From contig NZ_SNZP01000003.1 of NCBI RefSeq assembly GCF_004363805.1, positions 228,435 through 292,434 on the forward strand: 64,000 nt of DNA, in the 5' to 3' direction. This document shows, piece after piece, positions 17,666-27,337 of the stretch (the first letter of the stretch is position 1; each line of letters starts with the position of its first letter). The notes below the pieces were generated by a model. It searched no databases. It was not told where the DNA came from and worked only from the letters and a program-made list of their open reading frames with translations. Position numbers and translations under genes: made by a program. Source of the DNA: Paludibacterium purpuratum. Lineage in GTDB: Bacteria; Pseudomonadota; Gammaproteobacteria; Burkholderiales; Chromobacteriaceae.

Positions 17666-20305
17666 TCAGGATTTCTTGCCAACCTTCTCGGCGGGCTTCT
17701 CGTCGGTGCGCAGATAGCTTTCGACATACGGGCGGCCGTAGAAGCTGTCGAGCAGGATCTGCTTGAGTTCGGAGATCAGCGGGAAGCGCGGGTTGGCGCC
17801 GGTGCACTGGTCGTCGAACGCTTCTTCCGCCAGGTTATCGACCTTGGCGAGGAAGTCCGCTTCGGAGACGCCGGCATCGCGGATCGAAGCCGGAATGTCG
17901 AGCACCTTCTTCATGCCGTCCACCCACTCGATCAGGCTTTCCACCTTCTGCTTGTCGCTCTTGCCGGCAAGGTGCAGGTGGTCGGCGACGGCCGCGTAAC
18001 GGCACAGCGCCTGCGGACGCGAGTATTGGCTGAACGCGGCTTGCTTGGTCGGCGTGTCGGTGGCGTTGAAGCGGATGACGTTGCTGATCAAGAGCGCGTT
18101 GGCCAAGCCGTGCGGGATATGGAATTCCGCGCCCAGCTTGTGCGCCATCGAGTGGCAGATGCCGAGGAAGGCGTTGGCGAAGGCGATGCCGGCGATGGTG
18201 GCGGCGTTGTGCACCTTCTCGCGCGCTACCGGATCCTTGGCGCCATTGGCGTAGGAGGAGGGCAGGAAGTCCTTCAATAGCTGCAGCGATTGCAGTGCCT
18301 GGCCGTCGCTGTACTCGTTGGCCATGACCGATACATAGGCTTCCAGCGCGTGCGTGACCGCGTCGATGCCGCCGAAGGCGGTCAGCGACTTCGGCATGCT
18401 CATCACCAGGTTGGCGTCGACGATGGCCATGTTCGGCGTCAGTTCGTAGTCGGCCAGCGGATACTTCTTGCCGGTTTTTTCATCGGTCACCACGGCGAAC
18501 GGGGTGACTTCGGAGCCGGTGCCGGAGGTGGTCGGAATCGCCACCATCTGAGCCTTCACGCCCAGTTTCGGGAACTTGTAGATGCGCTTGCGGATGTCCA
18601 TGAAGCGCAGTGCCAGTTCCTCGAACGAGACGTCCGGATGTTCGTACATGACCCACATGATCTTGGCGGCATCCATCGGCGAACCGCCGCCCAGGGCGAC
18701 GATGACGTCCGGCTTGAAGCGGTTGGCGACGATGGCGCCGCGACGGACGACGGCCAGGGTCGGGTCGGCTTCGACTTCGTAGAACACTTCGACTTCGACG
18801 CCGTTCTTTTTCAGGATGTCGCTGACTTGGTCGACATAGCCATTCTTAAACAGGAAGCCGTCGGTGACGATCAGCGCGCGCTTCTTGTCCGACAGCTCTT
18901 CAATGGCCACCGGCAGGCAGCCGCGACGGAAATAGATCGACTTCGGAAGTTTGTGCCACAGCATGTTTTCTGCCCGTTCTGCCACCGTCTTTTTGTTGAT
19001 CAGATGCTGCGGACCGACGTTCTCGGAGATCGAGTTGCCGCCCCAGGAGCCGCAACCCAGCGTCAACGACGGTGCCAGCTTGAAGTTGTACAGGTCGCCG
19101 ATGGCGCCTTGCGAGGCCGGCGAGTTGATCAGGATACGCGCGGTCTTCATGCGCTCGCCGAAGCGGCTGATGCGTTCGCGCTGCAGGTCTTGGTCGGTAT
19201 ACAGCACCGAGGTGTGGCCGATGCCACCCATGGTGACCAGGGCTTCGGCCTTGTCGAGCGCATCGTCGAAGTCGCGTGCGCGAATCATCGCCAGCGTCGG
19301 CGACAGCTTTTCGTGGGCGAAGGCTTCGTCCTCGCTGACCTTGGCGATTTCGCCGATCAGTACGCGGGTGGTCGGCGGTACCTTGATGCCGGCCATTTCG
19401 GCGATGCGAACGGCCGACTGGCCGACGATGTCGGCGTTGAGCGCGCCATCCTTGAGGATGACTTTGCTGACCGCCTTGCATTCTTCCGACGACAGCACAT
19501 GGCCGCCGTGGCTGTGGAAGCGTTCCTTGACCTGCTTGTACACCGAGTCGACGATCACCACCGATTGCTCGGAGGCGCAGACCACGCCGTTGTCGAAGGT
19601 CTTGGACATCAGGATCGAGGCCACGGCACGCTTGATGTCGCAGGTCTCGTCGATGATCACCGGGGTGTTGCCGGCGCCGACGCCGATGGCCGGCTTGCCG
19701 GACGAGTAGGCTGCCTTGACCATGCCCGGGCCGCCGGTGGCCAGGATCAGGTTGATGTCCGGGTGGCGCATCAGTTGGTTGGAGAGCTCGACGGTCGGTT
19801 CGCCGACCCAGCCGATGATGTCGGCCGGGGCGCCTGCCTTGACGGCGGCTTCCAGCACGATGCGGGCGGCTTCGCAGGTGGCCTTCTTGGCGCGCGGGTG
19901 CGGGCTGAAGATGATGCCGTTGCGGGTCTTGAGCGAGATCAGCGCCTTGAAGATGGCGGTCGAGGTCGGGTTGGTGGTCGGCACGATGCCGCACAACAAG
20001 CCGATCGGCTCGGCGATGGTCAGGATGCCGAACGCCGGGTCGTGGTCGATGATGCCGCAGGTCTTTTCGTCTTTGTACTTGTTGTAGATGTACTCGGACG
20101 AGAAGTGGTTCTTGATCACCTTGTCTTCGACCACGCCCATGCGGGTTTCTTCGGCGGCGAGCTTGGCCAGCGGAATGCGGGCGTCGGCCGCGGCGAGCGC
20201 GGCGGCGCGGAAGATCGCGTCGACCTGTTCTTGGGTGTAGGTAGCGTAAGTGCGCTGCGCCGCTTTGACGCGGCTCACCAGTTGGTTGAGCTGGTTACTG
20301 TCCAT
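17666..20305 (-). CDS. adhE: Bifunctional acetaldehyde-CoA / alcohol dehydrogenase
   Basis: Reduces acetyl-CoA to acetaldehyde and then ethanol, regenerating two NAD+ during fermentation; the family forms spirosomes. The 879 residues carry an N-terminal aldehyde dehydrogenase with the catalytic cysteine in NGVVCASEQS (about residue 245). After the linker comes an iron-dependent alcohol dehydrogenase with the nucleotide motif GGGSPMDAAKIMW and iron-site histidines in VTHALEAY and CHSMAHKLGAEFHIPHG. Both active sites look intact, and the length matches E. coli AdhE (891). It lies downstream of ptsG and the fused PTS gene on the same strand, across a 177-base gap with a strong hairpin. The context points to anaerobic glucose use. 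Confidence 0.96.
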   Translation of the reverse strand: MDSNQLNQLVSRVKAAQRTYATYTQEQVDAIFRAAALAAADARIPLAKLAAEETRMGVVEDKVIKNHFSSEYIYNKYKDEKTCGIIDHDPAFGILTIAEPIGLLCGIVPTTNPTSTAIFKALISLKTRNGIIFSPHPRAKKATCEAARIVLEAAVKAGAPADIIGWVGEPTVELSNQLMRHPDINLILATGGPGMVKAAYSSGKPAIGVGAGNTPVIIDETCDIKRAVASILMSKTFDNGVVCASEQSVVIVDSVYKQVKERFHSHGGHVLSSEECKAVSKVILKDGALNADIVGQSAVRIAEMAGIKVPPTTRVLIGEIAKVSEDEAFAHEKLSPTLAMIRARDFDDALDKAEALVTMGGIGHTSVLYTDQDLQRERISRFGERMKTARILINSPASQGAIGDLYNFKLAPSLTLGCGSWGGNSISENVGPQHLINKKTVAERAENMLWHKLPKSIYFRRGCLPVAIEELSDKKRALIVTDGFLFKNGYVDQVSDILKKNGVEVEVFYEVEADPTLAVVRRGAIVANRFKPDVIVALGGGSPMDAAKIMWVMYEHPDVSFEELALRFMDIRKRIYKFPKLGVKAQMVAIPTTSGTGSEVTPFAVVTDEKTGKKYPLADYELTPNMAIVDANLVMSMPKSLTAFGGIDAVTHALEAYVSVMANEYSDGQALQSLQLLKDFLPSSYANGAKDPVAREKVHNAATIAGIAFANAFLGICHSMAHKLGAEFHIPHGLANALLISNVIRFNATDTPTKQAAFSQYSRPQALCRYAAVADHLHLAGKSDKQKVESLIEWVDGMKKVLDIPASIRDAGVSEADFLAKVDNLAEEAFDDQCTGANPRFPLISELKQILLDSFYGRPYVESYLRTDEKPAEKVGKKS

Positions 20306-20434
20306 GGTACTTCCTCTCTACATAGCAAAATTCGGGTTGTCGTCGTTGACGAGCCAAAGTCGTTCACGAATTGCAGGGCCTGTAACCGGCTGGCGTTGCG
20401 GGGGAGGCAAGCGGAAATTCGTGAAGAACCTCGC

Positions 20435-20465
20435 GGCGGCGATCCGGTGAGGCCGGATCGCCGCC
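20435..20465 (-). other. 13-bp GC hairpin between ptsG and adhE
   Basis: GGCGGCGATCCGG (20435-20447) and CCGGATCGCCGCC (20453-20465) pair perfectly around a 5-base loop. No U-tract follows on either strand. It sits 18 bases past the ptsG stop and could stabilise the pts mRNA, or act as a weak or Rho-assisted terminator before adhE. Confidence 0.55.
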
Positions 20466-20482
20466 GGCCGTACATGTACTGC

Positions 20483-21994
20483 TTAATTGTGCTTCAGATA
20501 CTCTTGCATGTCAGTCTTCAGGTTCTCGGAACGCGGCCCGAAGATGGCCTGAACGTTGTTGCCGACTACGACCACGCCGGCCGCGCCCATCGACTTCAGG
20601 CGGGACTGATCGACCTTGGCCACGTCGGCCACGCTGACGCGCAGACGGGTGATGCAGGCATCCAGGCTAGTCAGGTTGCTGCGACCGCCAAAAGCTTCCA
20701 CCAGGCCTTGCGCCATCGAACCGGCTGCCGGGGCGGCAGATGCTGCGACTGCGGCCTTGGCTTCGATCGGTGCGCCGGAACCGGCCAGAGCGTGTGCGAG
20801 GACTGCTTCGTCACGTTGCTCTTCTTCGGTGGCATCCTCGCGACCCGGGGTCTTCAGGTTCAGGGCGGAGATCAACACACGGAACACGGTGTAGTAAACA
20901 ACGGCGTAGATCGGTCCCAGAATAAACACCAGCCACGGCTTGACGTCCTTGACGAAGAACAAGGTGAAGTCGATCGCGCCTTGCGAGAAGGTGAAGCCCA
21001 TGTGCGCGCCGAAGGTGTTCATCAGGTAGAACGCCAGGCCCACCAGCACGGCGTGGATCGCGTACAGCACCGGAGCCACGAACAGGAACGAGAACTCGAT
21101 CGGTTCGGTAATGCCGGTCAGGAACGAGGTCAGGGCGGCGGAAACCATCATCGCGCCGATCTTGGTGCGGTTTTCCGGCTTGGCGCTATGCCAGATGGCG
21201 ATAGCGGCGGCAGGCAGACCCCACATTTTCGGCAGGAAGCCACCAGCCAGGATCCCGGCGGTCGGGTCGCCAGCGAAGAAGCGGTTGATGTCGCCATGAA
21301 CCATCTTGCCGGAAGCGTCGACGAAGTCGCCCATCTGGAAGAAGAACGGTACGTTCCAGATATGGTGCAGACCGAACGGCAACAGCATACGTTCCACTAC
21401 GCCGTACAGCGTCACGGCGACGGCCGGGTTGCTGACTGCGGCCCAGTGCGAGAACGCTTCGATGCCGGCCTGTACCGGAGCCCAAACCACGGACAGCACC
21501 ACGGCCAGGAAGATCGCGCACACACCGGTGGCGATAGGCACGAAGCGCTTACCGGCAAAGAAGCCGAGGTAGGTCGGCAGTTCGATGCGGTAGTAGCGGT
21601 TGAACAGGACCGAGGCCAGGACGCCGGACAGGATGCCGCCGAACACGCCGGTATCCATGGTGTCCATGCCCATTACCTGGGTGGTGTGCGCGCCGAGCAG
21701 CGGCGCCATCACGCCCAGGCAGGCGACCAGAACCACGTAGCCGACGATGGCTGCGATCGATGCTACACCATCGTTTTCCGTCAGACCCAGTGCAACGCCA
21801 ACGGCGAAGATGATCGGCAAGTTGCCGAACACCGCGCCGCCGCCCTGAGCCATCAGGTGGTTGATGATTTCCGGAATCCAACCGAAGTGGGCGCTACCGA
21901 TACCCAACAGCAAACCCGCGACCGGGAGCACTGCGACAGGCATCATCAGCGACTTGCCGATTTTCTGTAGTACAGCAAATGCGTTGAATGACAT
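20483..21994 (-). CDS. ptsG: Glucose-specific PTS transporter EIICB (PtsG)
   Basis: Takes up and phosphorylates glucose. The 503 residues contain an EIIC domain with about ten membrane segments (1-390), bearing the signature [15 protein letters not shown] and [10 protein letters not shown] 50-residue Ala-rich linker follows, then an EIIB domain with phosphocysteine C447 in [10 protein letters not shown]. The sequence from [24 protein letters not shown] onward closely follows E. coli PtsG, including [12 protein letters not shown] and the C-terminal QAIFG, so glucose is more likely than N-acetylglucosamine. The EIIA it needs is supplied by the fused protein encoded 46 bases upstream. Confidence 0.92.
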   Translation of the reverse strand: MSFNAFAVLQKIGKSLMMPVAVLPVAGLLLGIGSAHFGWIPEIINHLMAQGGGAVFGNLPIIFAVGVALGLTENDGVASIAAIVGYVVLVACLGVMAPLLGAHTTQVMGMDTMDTGVFGGILSGVLASVLFNRYYRIELPTYLGFFAGKRFVPIATGVCAIFLAVVLSVVWAPVQAGIEAFSHWAAVSNPAVAVTLYGVVERMLLPFGLHHIWNVPFFFQMGDFVDASGKMVHGDINRFFAGDPTAGILAGGFLPKMWGLPAAAIAIWHSAKPENRTKIGAMMVSAALTSFLTGITEPIEFSFLFVAPVLYAIHAVLVGLAFYLMNTFGAHMGFTFSQGAIDFTLFFVKDVKPWLVFILGPIYAVVYYTVFRVLISALNLKTPGREDATEEEQRDEAVLAHALAGSGAPIEAKAAVAASAAPAAGSMAQGLVEAFGGRSNLTSLDACITRLRVSVADVAKVDQSRLKSMGAAGVVVVGNNVQAIFGPRSENLKTDMQEYLKHN

Positions 21995-22040
21995 GATCTA
22001 CTACCCCTTTCGTTGTGTCGTGTTACCTTTGCCCGCGGCG

Positions 22041-24578
22041 TTATTCCTTGATTGCCTGGGTCAAACGTGCGCGAACTTCGGACGCGGTGGAAAGCGTCAA
22101 TACTTCAGCGGCCAGTGCCTCGCATTCGGTCTTGCTGAACTTGCGCACCAGTGCCTTGATTTCAGGAATCGACGGTACCGAAACCGACAATTCATCCACC
22201 CCCATCCCCACTAGCACCGGTACGGCCAGCGGGTCGGATGCCAGACCGCCGCACACCCCGACCCATTTGCCGTGGCGATGCGCAGCCTGCACCGTGCTTG
22301 CCATCAACTGCAGCACGGCAGGATTCAATGCGTCCGCTTGGCGACCGACCCCCGGGTGGTTGCGATCCATCGCAAGCACGTACTGGGTCAGGTCGTTGGT
22401 GCCGATCGAGAAGAAATCGACTTCGCGGGCGAACTGCTCGGCCATGATGGCGGCCGATGGAACTTCGATCATGATGCCGACTTGCACCGGCGGAACATTG
22501 AGCGCCTTGCGCTCTTCTTCCACCATCGCCTTGCACTCGCGCAGTTCGTCGAGGGTGGCGATCATCGGGAACATGATGCATAGCTTGGCGTAGGGCGCAG
22601 CGCGCAGGATGGCGCGCAACTGGCTCTTCATGATGTCGGGTTGGGCCAGCGATAGGCGCACGCCGCGCACGCCGAGGAAGGGGTTCTCCTCGGCCGGCAT
22701 CGGCAGGTAGGCCAGCGGCTTGTCGCCACCGACGTCGAGCGTGCGGATCACCAGCGGGCGGCTGTGGCCGACGGCGCGGGCGATGCTCATGTAGGCATCG
22801 GCCTGCTCGGCTTCCCCCGGCGCGTCCTCGCGTTGCAGGAACAGGAATTCCGAACGCAGTAGGCCGACGCCCTCGGCGCCTTTGTCCATGCCCTTCTCGG
22901 CATCCGACAGGCCGCCGATGTTGGCGACGACCTCGACGCGATGACCGTCGGAGGTGCAGGCCGGCTGGGCGGCGTTTTCCAGGTCGGCTTCGCGCTGTTC
23001 GGCTTGGCGTTGCTGCTGGGTGCGGATGCTCGACAGTTCGTCGACGGTCGGATTGATGCGCAGGGTGCCGCGGCTACCGTCGAGAATCAGCGGCGTGCCG
23101 TCTTCGATCTGCAAGGCCTGGCGGTCGATGCCGACCACGGCCGGGATGTCGAGCGAGCGAGCCAGGATGGCCACGTGGCTGGTCGAGCTGCCGCCGCTGG
23201 TGCAGAAGCCCAGCACCTTGCTGCGATCGAGGCTGACGGTGAGCGACGGCGTCAGATCCTCGGCGATCAGAATGGTATTGGCCGGCAGTTCCGGCGCGGT
23301 CATGCGGCTGCCGGTCAGGATCTGCAGCACGCGCAGACCGACGTCGCGCAGGTCGTTGGCGCGAGCGGCCAACAGCGGGTTCGGCAGGTGAGACAGACGC
23401 TCGGCGTGCAGCGTGAACGCTTGCTTCCAGGCGAAGGCGGCGCTCTTGCCGTTGGCGATGCCACCCATCACCATGTCGAGCAGATCCGGGTCTTCCAGCA
23501 GCTCCTGGTGTGCGGCGAAGATTTCGGCGCGACCGCTGGTGGTCTTGCCGTGCGTCTGGTACTTCAGTTGCTCGAGCTGGGTGTGGGCTTCGGCCAGCGC
23601 GTTTTGCAGCGCCTCGCGTTCCGGGGTCTCGCCGATGCCGTTCTCGGTCAGCGTGATGGCCTGGTGGCTCAGAATGAATGCCTGGCCGACGGCGATGCCA
23701 GCCGAGGCGCCCACGCCGCGCAACAGGTTCGGGTCGCTGTCGACGACCGTTTCCTGCGTTGCGGCGGCTTCCGGCGTCTGGCTTTCCGGCGCGGCTTCAT
23801 GCGCGTCGCCAGCGGCCAGTAGCGTCAGTTTTTCGATCGCAGCCTGGGCATCCTCGCCATCGGCGACCACGCGCACCACGTCGCCGTGGCGCACATTGAG
23901 GCCCAGCAGGGCGACCACGCTCTTGGCGTTGGCCTGTTCGCTGCCGCAAATCAGCTTGATGTCGGATTTGAATTGCTTGGCGGCATGGGCCAGCACCGCA
24001 CAGGGGCGGGCGTGCAGGCCGGCGCGGCCGACCACGGTGATGGAGGGCGATTCGGCGCGCAGGCTGACGGCGGTGTCCGTCAGTCGGCTGGAGAATTCGC
24101 CGGTGCGCGAGAGGGTCAGAATGCGGTCGCGTCCGGCGACCACGTGGCCGCTGGCGCTGTCCATCGCGGCCACTTTGTCGCCGGTCAGAATGACGATCGG
24201 GGTGATCAGGCTGCGCGCGTGCGTCGCGAGGAAGGCATCGTCGAATTCGATCAGCGCATCGCCCGCATTGACGCGGTCGCCTTGGTTGACGCGGGTGGTG
24301 AAGCCCTGGCCTTTGAGGTCGACGGTGTCCAGCCCGATGTGCATCAGGATTTCGATGCCGTCATCGGAGGTCAGCGTCAGCGCATGGCGTGCGGAGTGAA
24401 TGTGGGTGATCGTACCGGCGCAAGGTGCGCGAAGCATGTTGCTGGCCGGCGAGATGGCGATGCCGTCGCCGATCATCTTTTCCGCAAAAACGGGATCCGG
24501 TACCGCGCTCAGGGGCAGCAGCATGCCGGAAAGGGGTGCATTCAGGATCAGCTCCTGGTGCAGTTCGGAAGTACCCAT
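22041..24578 (-). CDS. Fused PTS phosphotransfer protein EIIA(Glc)-HPr-EI
   Basis: One 845-residue chain carries the whole soluble phosphorelay from phosphoenolpyruvate to PtsG. Residues 1-150 are EIIA-Glc-like with active H80 in EILMHIGLD. Residues 177-255 are HPr with H189 in GLHARP and a serine (S220 in NAKSVVALL) where HPr kinase acts. Residues 287-845 are Enzyme I with H468 in GGSSTSHVAILAR and PEP-binding motifs in RTLDVGGDKPL, GIMIEVPSAA and FFSIGTNDLTQY. ATG 24578 follows GAGAGG by eight bases; the open frame upstream to 24677 lacks homology. Similar fusions exist for fructose (FruB) and in Chromobacterium-type genomes. Expression is probably driven by the FNR-type promoter upstream. 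Confidence 0.93.
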   Translation of the reverse strand: MGTSELHQELILNAPLSGMLLPLSAVPDPVFAEKMIGDGIAISPASNMLRAPCAGTITHIHSARHALTLTSDDGIEILMHIGLDTVDLKGQGFTTRVNQGDRVNAGDALIEFDDAFLATHARSLITPIVILTGDKVAAMDSASGHVVAGRDRILTLSRTGEFSSRLTDTAVSLRAESPSITVVGRAGLHARPCAVLAHAAKQFKSDIKLICGSEQANAKSVVALLGLNVRHGDVVRVVADGEDAQAAIEKLTLLAAGDAHEAAPESQTPEAAATQETVVDSDPNLLRGVGASAGIAVGQAFILSHQAITLTENGIGETPEREALQNALAEAHTQLEQLKYQTHGKTTSGRAEIFAAHQELLEDPDLLDMVMGGIANGKSAAFAWKQAFTLHAERLSHLPNPLLAARANDLRDVGLRVLQILTGSRMTAPELPANTILIAEDLTPSLTVSLDRSKVLGFCTSGGSSTSHVAILARSLDIPAVVGIDRQALQIEDGTPLILDGSRGTLRINPTVDELSSIRTQQQRQAEQREADLENAAQPACTSDGHRVEVVANIGGLSDAEKGMDKGAEGVGLLRSEFLFLQREDAPGEAEQADAYMSIARAVGHSRPLVIRTLDVGGDKPLAYLPMPAEENPFLGVRGVRLSLAQPDIMKSQLRAILRAAPYAKLCIMFPMIATLDELRECKAMVEEERKALNVPPVQVGIMIEVPSAAIMAEQFAREVDFFSIGTNDLTQYVLAMDRNHPGVGRQADALNPAVLQLMASTVQAAHRHGKWVGVCGGLASDPLAVPVLVGMGVDELSVSVPSIPEIKALVRKFSKTECEALAAEVLTLSTASEVRARLTQAIKE

Positions 24579-25143
24579 ATTGAAAACCTCTCGGCTTGCC
24601 ACGGCCTCCTCGGAGGCGTTGCGCCTGATGCGACCCTGGCATGCAAAACAAGATTGAAGATATCCGTGTGGCGCCAACGTCCATTGCGGTGGGAAATGCC
24701 GTCGGCGAGTCAGAGAATATTCTCATTTATAACCAAAATCCATTGATTTGGATCAATCGAGTCGGTACTTCCTTTGGCGGAATTAAATACTTGCGTCATG
24801 TAACATCGCTACATTGCACGATTTGATCAGCGTTAAGACCAGTATTTGCTAATAGTTACGGGATGCTAGGCAAAGACTGGCGCGGGCGCTGTTCTGTTCG
24901 TGTTGCCATTGCCGGAAGGCTTGCATGCCGGTTACTTTGTTTTACTGTAGTATTGCTACAACATTTTGCCTGAAACTGTTGGGCGCCTAATGGTGTGATC
25001 TATGTTTGAAGAGTTTTTTAGGTCGTTTGTTTAACAAACAGTTTAAAATGCCATCTTGGTCTAGGCGGTATAGCGTATTGCCCTGGGACGTGCGAAACGG
25101 ATAAAGTCTCTGGTTTTATAGCGTGTATTTGGGAGAATGACTC
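24579..25143. other. Divergent intergenic region between the pts gene and exbB
   Basis: No ORF is supported in these 565 bases. It holds the pts promoter elements (listed separately), a perfect palindrome GAGAATATTCTC (24713-24724) and, close to exbB, the near-palindrome GTTTGTT-T-AACAAAC (25024-25038), which could be an operator. The segment is richer in A and T than its surroundings, as expected for two divergent promoters. Confidence 0.6.
24707..24756 (-). promoter_or_regulatory. FNR/ANR box and predicted class II promoter of the pts operon
   Basis: TTGAT-TTGG-ATCAA at 24743-24756 matches the FNR consensus TTGATNNNNATCAA in all ten defined positions. On the minus strand TATTCT (24719-24714) lies where a -10 element would be if transcription starts near 24707-24708. 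That places the box centre at about -41.5 to -42.5, the class II activation position. A second -10 candidate, TATAAA (24731-24726), would put it nearer -30. Oxygen-responsive activation of the glucose PTS operon is inferred from this spacing. Confidence 0.65.
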
Positions 25144-25755
25144 GTGTGGTCGATCATTGAAGCGGCCGGCTGGCCGATTTGGACAATTGTTGCCGCCTCC
25201 GTGGTATCCCTCGCCATTATCCTCGAACGCCTGTATTCGCTGCGCCAGAGCCTGGTTGCGCCTGCCGGCCTCCTGGCTCAGACCCTCGACGAATACCGTC
25301 GACACGGCACGGAAAGCGCCACGTTGCGGCAAATGGCAGACGCCTCGCCGCTCGGTCGCATTCTGAATGCCGGTCTGCGCAATGCCGACGTCAGTCGCGA
25401 GGTAATGAAGGAAGCGATTGAAGATGAAGGGCGGGTGGTGTTGTTTCAACTCGAACGATTTTTAACCACTCTGGGGTCGATCGCCGCCATGGCGCCGCTG
25501 CTCGGTTTGCTGGGCACCGTCGTCGGCATGATCGAGCTGTTCGGCTCGCAGAGCCCGGCCGGCACCAATCCGCACGTGTTGGCCCACGGCATTTCCGTGG
25601 CGCTCTACAACACGGCCTTCGGTCTGATCGTGGCGATTCCGAGCATGATGTTCTATCGCTACTTCCGCGCCAAGGTGGACGCTTTGCTGGTGGAGATGGA
25701 GTCCCAGGCGGTGCGCCTGGTCGAAGTCATCCACGGCGAACGTCGCCAGGGGTAA
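25144..25755 (+). CDS. exbB: ExbB/TolQ-type proton channel subunit
   Basis: An inner-membrane motor subunit that couples proton motive force to envelope work. 203 residues, starting at GTG 25144 behind GGGAG. Three hydrophobic segments: about 7-27, then ERFLTTLGSIAAMAPLLGLLGTVVGMIELF (about 105-135) and VALYNTAFGLIVAIPSMMFYRYF (about 150-175). The MotA/TolQ/ExbB signature lies in the second and third. It is followed 4 bases later by exbD. No tonB lies nearby, and the operon continues with lpxK, so the energised partner is unclear. This exbBD-lpxK order is common in Betaproteobacteria. Confidence 0.92.
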   Translation: MWSIIEAAGWPIWTIVAASVVSLAIILERLYSLRQSLVAPAGLLAQTLDEYRRHGTESATLRQMADASPLGRILNAGLRNADVSREVMKEAIEDEGRVVLFQLERFLTTLGSIAAMAPLLGLLGTVVGMIELFGSQSPAGTNPHVLAHGISVALYNTAFGLIVAIPSMMFYRYFRAKVDALLVEMESQAVRLVEVIHGERRQG

Positions 25756-25759
25756 CGCC

Positions 25760-26170
25760 ATGAATTTTCGCCGCGGACATCATCGGGACGAACCCGAAAT
25801 CAATTTGATCCCGCTGATCGACGTCTTGTTGGTCATTCTGATCTTTCTGATGGTCACCACCACCTACCAGCACTACGCGGAAATGCAGGTCAACCTGCCG
25901 CTGGGGCAGGGCGACGTGGTCAAGGAAAAACCGCGCGCCGTCCAGGTGGGCATCGCCGCCGATGGCCGCATGACCGTCAATGGCCATCCGCTGGCGGCCG
26001 GCGACGACAAGGGATTGCTCGACGCCTTGCGCCAAGTGCAAGCGGATAGCGAGGTGGTGATCAGTGCCGACGGCAAGGCCACGCACCAGTCTGTGGTCAG
26101 TGTGATGGAGGCTGCGCGTACCGCCGGGTTGACCCGTTTGACCTTCGCCACGCAGGCGCCGCGTTCGTGA
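25760..26170 (+). CDS. exbD: ExbD/TolR-type biopolymer transport protein
   Basis: Partner of ExbB in the motor complex. 136 residues with a short cytoplasmic N-terminus (RRGHHRDEPEINLIPLIDV), one membrane helix (IDVLLVILIFLMVTTTY, about 18-35) carrying the conserved aspartate that carries protons (PLIDVLLV), and a periplasmic domain with the ISADGKATHQSVVSVM segment of the ExbD fold. It overlaps the start of lpxK by four bases (GTGA), so translation is probably coupled. Confidence 0.93.
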   Translation: MNFRRGHHRDEPEINLIPLIDVLLVILIFLMVTTTYQHYAEMQVNLPLGQGDVVKEKPRAVQVGIAADGRMTVNGHPLAAGDDKGLLDALRQVQADSEVVISADGKATHQSVVSVMEAARTAGLTRLTFATQAPRS

Positions 26171-27165
26171 CCTGGCTCGAACGGCACTGGTACCGGCCGT
26201 GCGTCGGGCTCACCTGGCTGCTCGCTCCGCTGGAAGCGCTGTTCGCGCTCTTGGCCATGCTGCGCCGTGCCGGTTTCCGTGCCGGCTGGTTCAAGCGCGA
26301 GCGCTTGCCGGTGCCCGTCGTGGTGATCGGCAATATCAATGTCGGCGGGGTAGGTAAAACGCCGCTGACCGTCGCGTTGCTGCAGGCGCTTCGTGCGCGT
26401 GGCATCCAAGTCGGTGTGATTAGCCGCGGCTATGGCGGCCGGCACGAAACGCCGACCGCCGTGCTGCCGGACAGCGATCCGCGCGACGTGGGCGACGAGC
26501 CGCTACTCTTGGCCGCGGCCGGCGCCCCGGTGTTCGTCGGGCGCGATCGGGTCGCCGCCGGCCGCGCGCTGCTCGCCGCGCATCCGCAAGTTCAACTGAT
26601 CCTGACCGACGACGGTTTGCAGCACTATCGGCTGGCGCGGGATCTGGAAGTGGTGGTGATCGATGCCGTGCGCGGCTTCGGTAGCGCACGGCTGTTGCCC
26701 AACGGCCCGCTGCGCGAGCCGCTGAGCCGTTTGCGCCGGGTCGATGCCGTCGTGGTCAACGGCGTGTCGGATCGGGCTTTGCCGATTCCCGCGACGGTGG
26801 CGCGTTTCGCCATGACGCTGCGGCCGGGCGAGGTGTATGCGCTGGCCGATCCCGCCCGGCGTCGGCATCCTGGCGACTTCGCCGGGCTCTCGGTCGCGGC
26901 GTTGGCCGGTATCGGCAACCCTCAGCGCTTCTTCACCACTTTGCGCGAGCTGGGCATCGTCGCGGAGCGCGAGCTGGCCTTTCCCGATCACCATGCCTTC
27001 AGTCAGACGGACATGCCGGACGATGTCGATGCCATCGTTATGACCAGTAAGGATGCGGTCAAGATGCGCCACGTCAATCATGATAAACTGTGGGTACTGC
27101 CGGTAGAGGCGCAGATCGCACCCGATCTGGCCGACTGGATTCTGAAGGCAAGCAATGGACGCTAA
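26167..27165 (+). CDS. lpxK: Tetraacyldisaccharide 4'-kinase
   Basis: Adds the 4'-phosphate to the lipid A precursor at the inner membrane. The 332-residue product starts at GTG 26167, overlapping exbD. An N-terminal hydrophobic helix (about 10-30) precedes the P-loop [17 protein letters not shown], a position unusual for P-loop kinases but typical of Lpx[22 protein letters not shown] carries the conserved DDGxQ motif, and FPDHHAFSQ closes the second domain. Downstream, kdsB supplies CMP-Kdo for the next LPS steps. Confidence 0.95.
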   Translation: MTWLERHWYRPCVGLTWLLAPLEALFALLAMLRRAGFRAGWFKRERLPVPVVVIGNINVGGVGKTPLTVALLQALRARGIQVGVISRGYGGRHETPTAVLPDSDPRDVGDEPLLLAAAGAPVFVGRDRVAAGRALLAAHPQVQLILTDDGLQHYRLARDLEVVVIDAVRGFGSARLLPNGPLREPLSRLRRVDAVVVNGVSDRALPIPATVARFAMTLRPGEVYALADPARRRHPGDFAGLSVAALAGIGNPQRFFTTLRELGIVAERELAFPDHHAFSQTDMPDDVDAIVMTSKDAVKMRHVNHDKLWVLPVEAQIAPDLADWILKASNGR

Positions 27166-27337
27166 ATTTCTCGATATTCTGGTGTGCCCGGTGTGCAAGG
27201 GGCCGCTGGTTCTCCTCAAGTCGCAGCAGGAATTGGTCTGCAAGGGCGATCGCCTGGCTTACCCGATTCGCGACGGTATCCCGATGATGCTGGAAGAAGA
27301 AGCGCGCGAGCTCGCGCCCGAGGAAGAGGTCGAATGA
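27155..27337 (+). CDS. Trm112 / YcaR family small protein
   Basis: 60 residues of the Trm112p-like (YcaR, UPF0434) family: [14 protein letters not shown], then [21 protein letters not shown]. Two cysteines of the CPxC type are kept, and a third lies in LVCKG. Eukaryotic Trm112 activates methyltransferases, while the bacterial role is not settled. It overlaps lpxK by 11 bases and kdsB by 4 (ATGA), and the lpxK-ycaR-kdsB order is conserved in proteobacteria. Confidence 0.93.
   Translation: MDAKFLDILVCPVCKGPLVLLKSQQELVCKGDRLAYPIRDGIPMMLEEEARELAPEEEVE

Noticed and set aside
18290..21970. A 1226-codon open frame on the plus strand
   Set aside because: It runs antisense across both adhE and ptsG, which are certain on the minus strand. 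Long antisense frames arise from GC-biased third positions; its product is His/Arg/Gly-rich with no domain pattern.
25144..26170. TonB-type iron-uptake energiser genes
   Set aside because: No tonB and no Fur-box-like sequence upstream; the operon continues into LPS and adenylate kinase genes, so an iron role is not supported.
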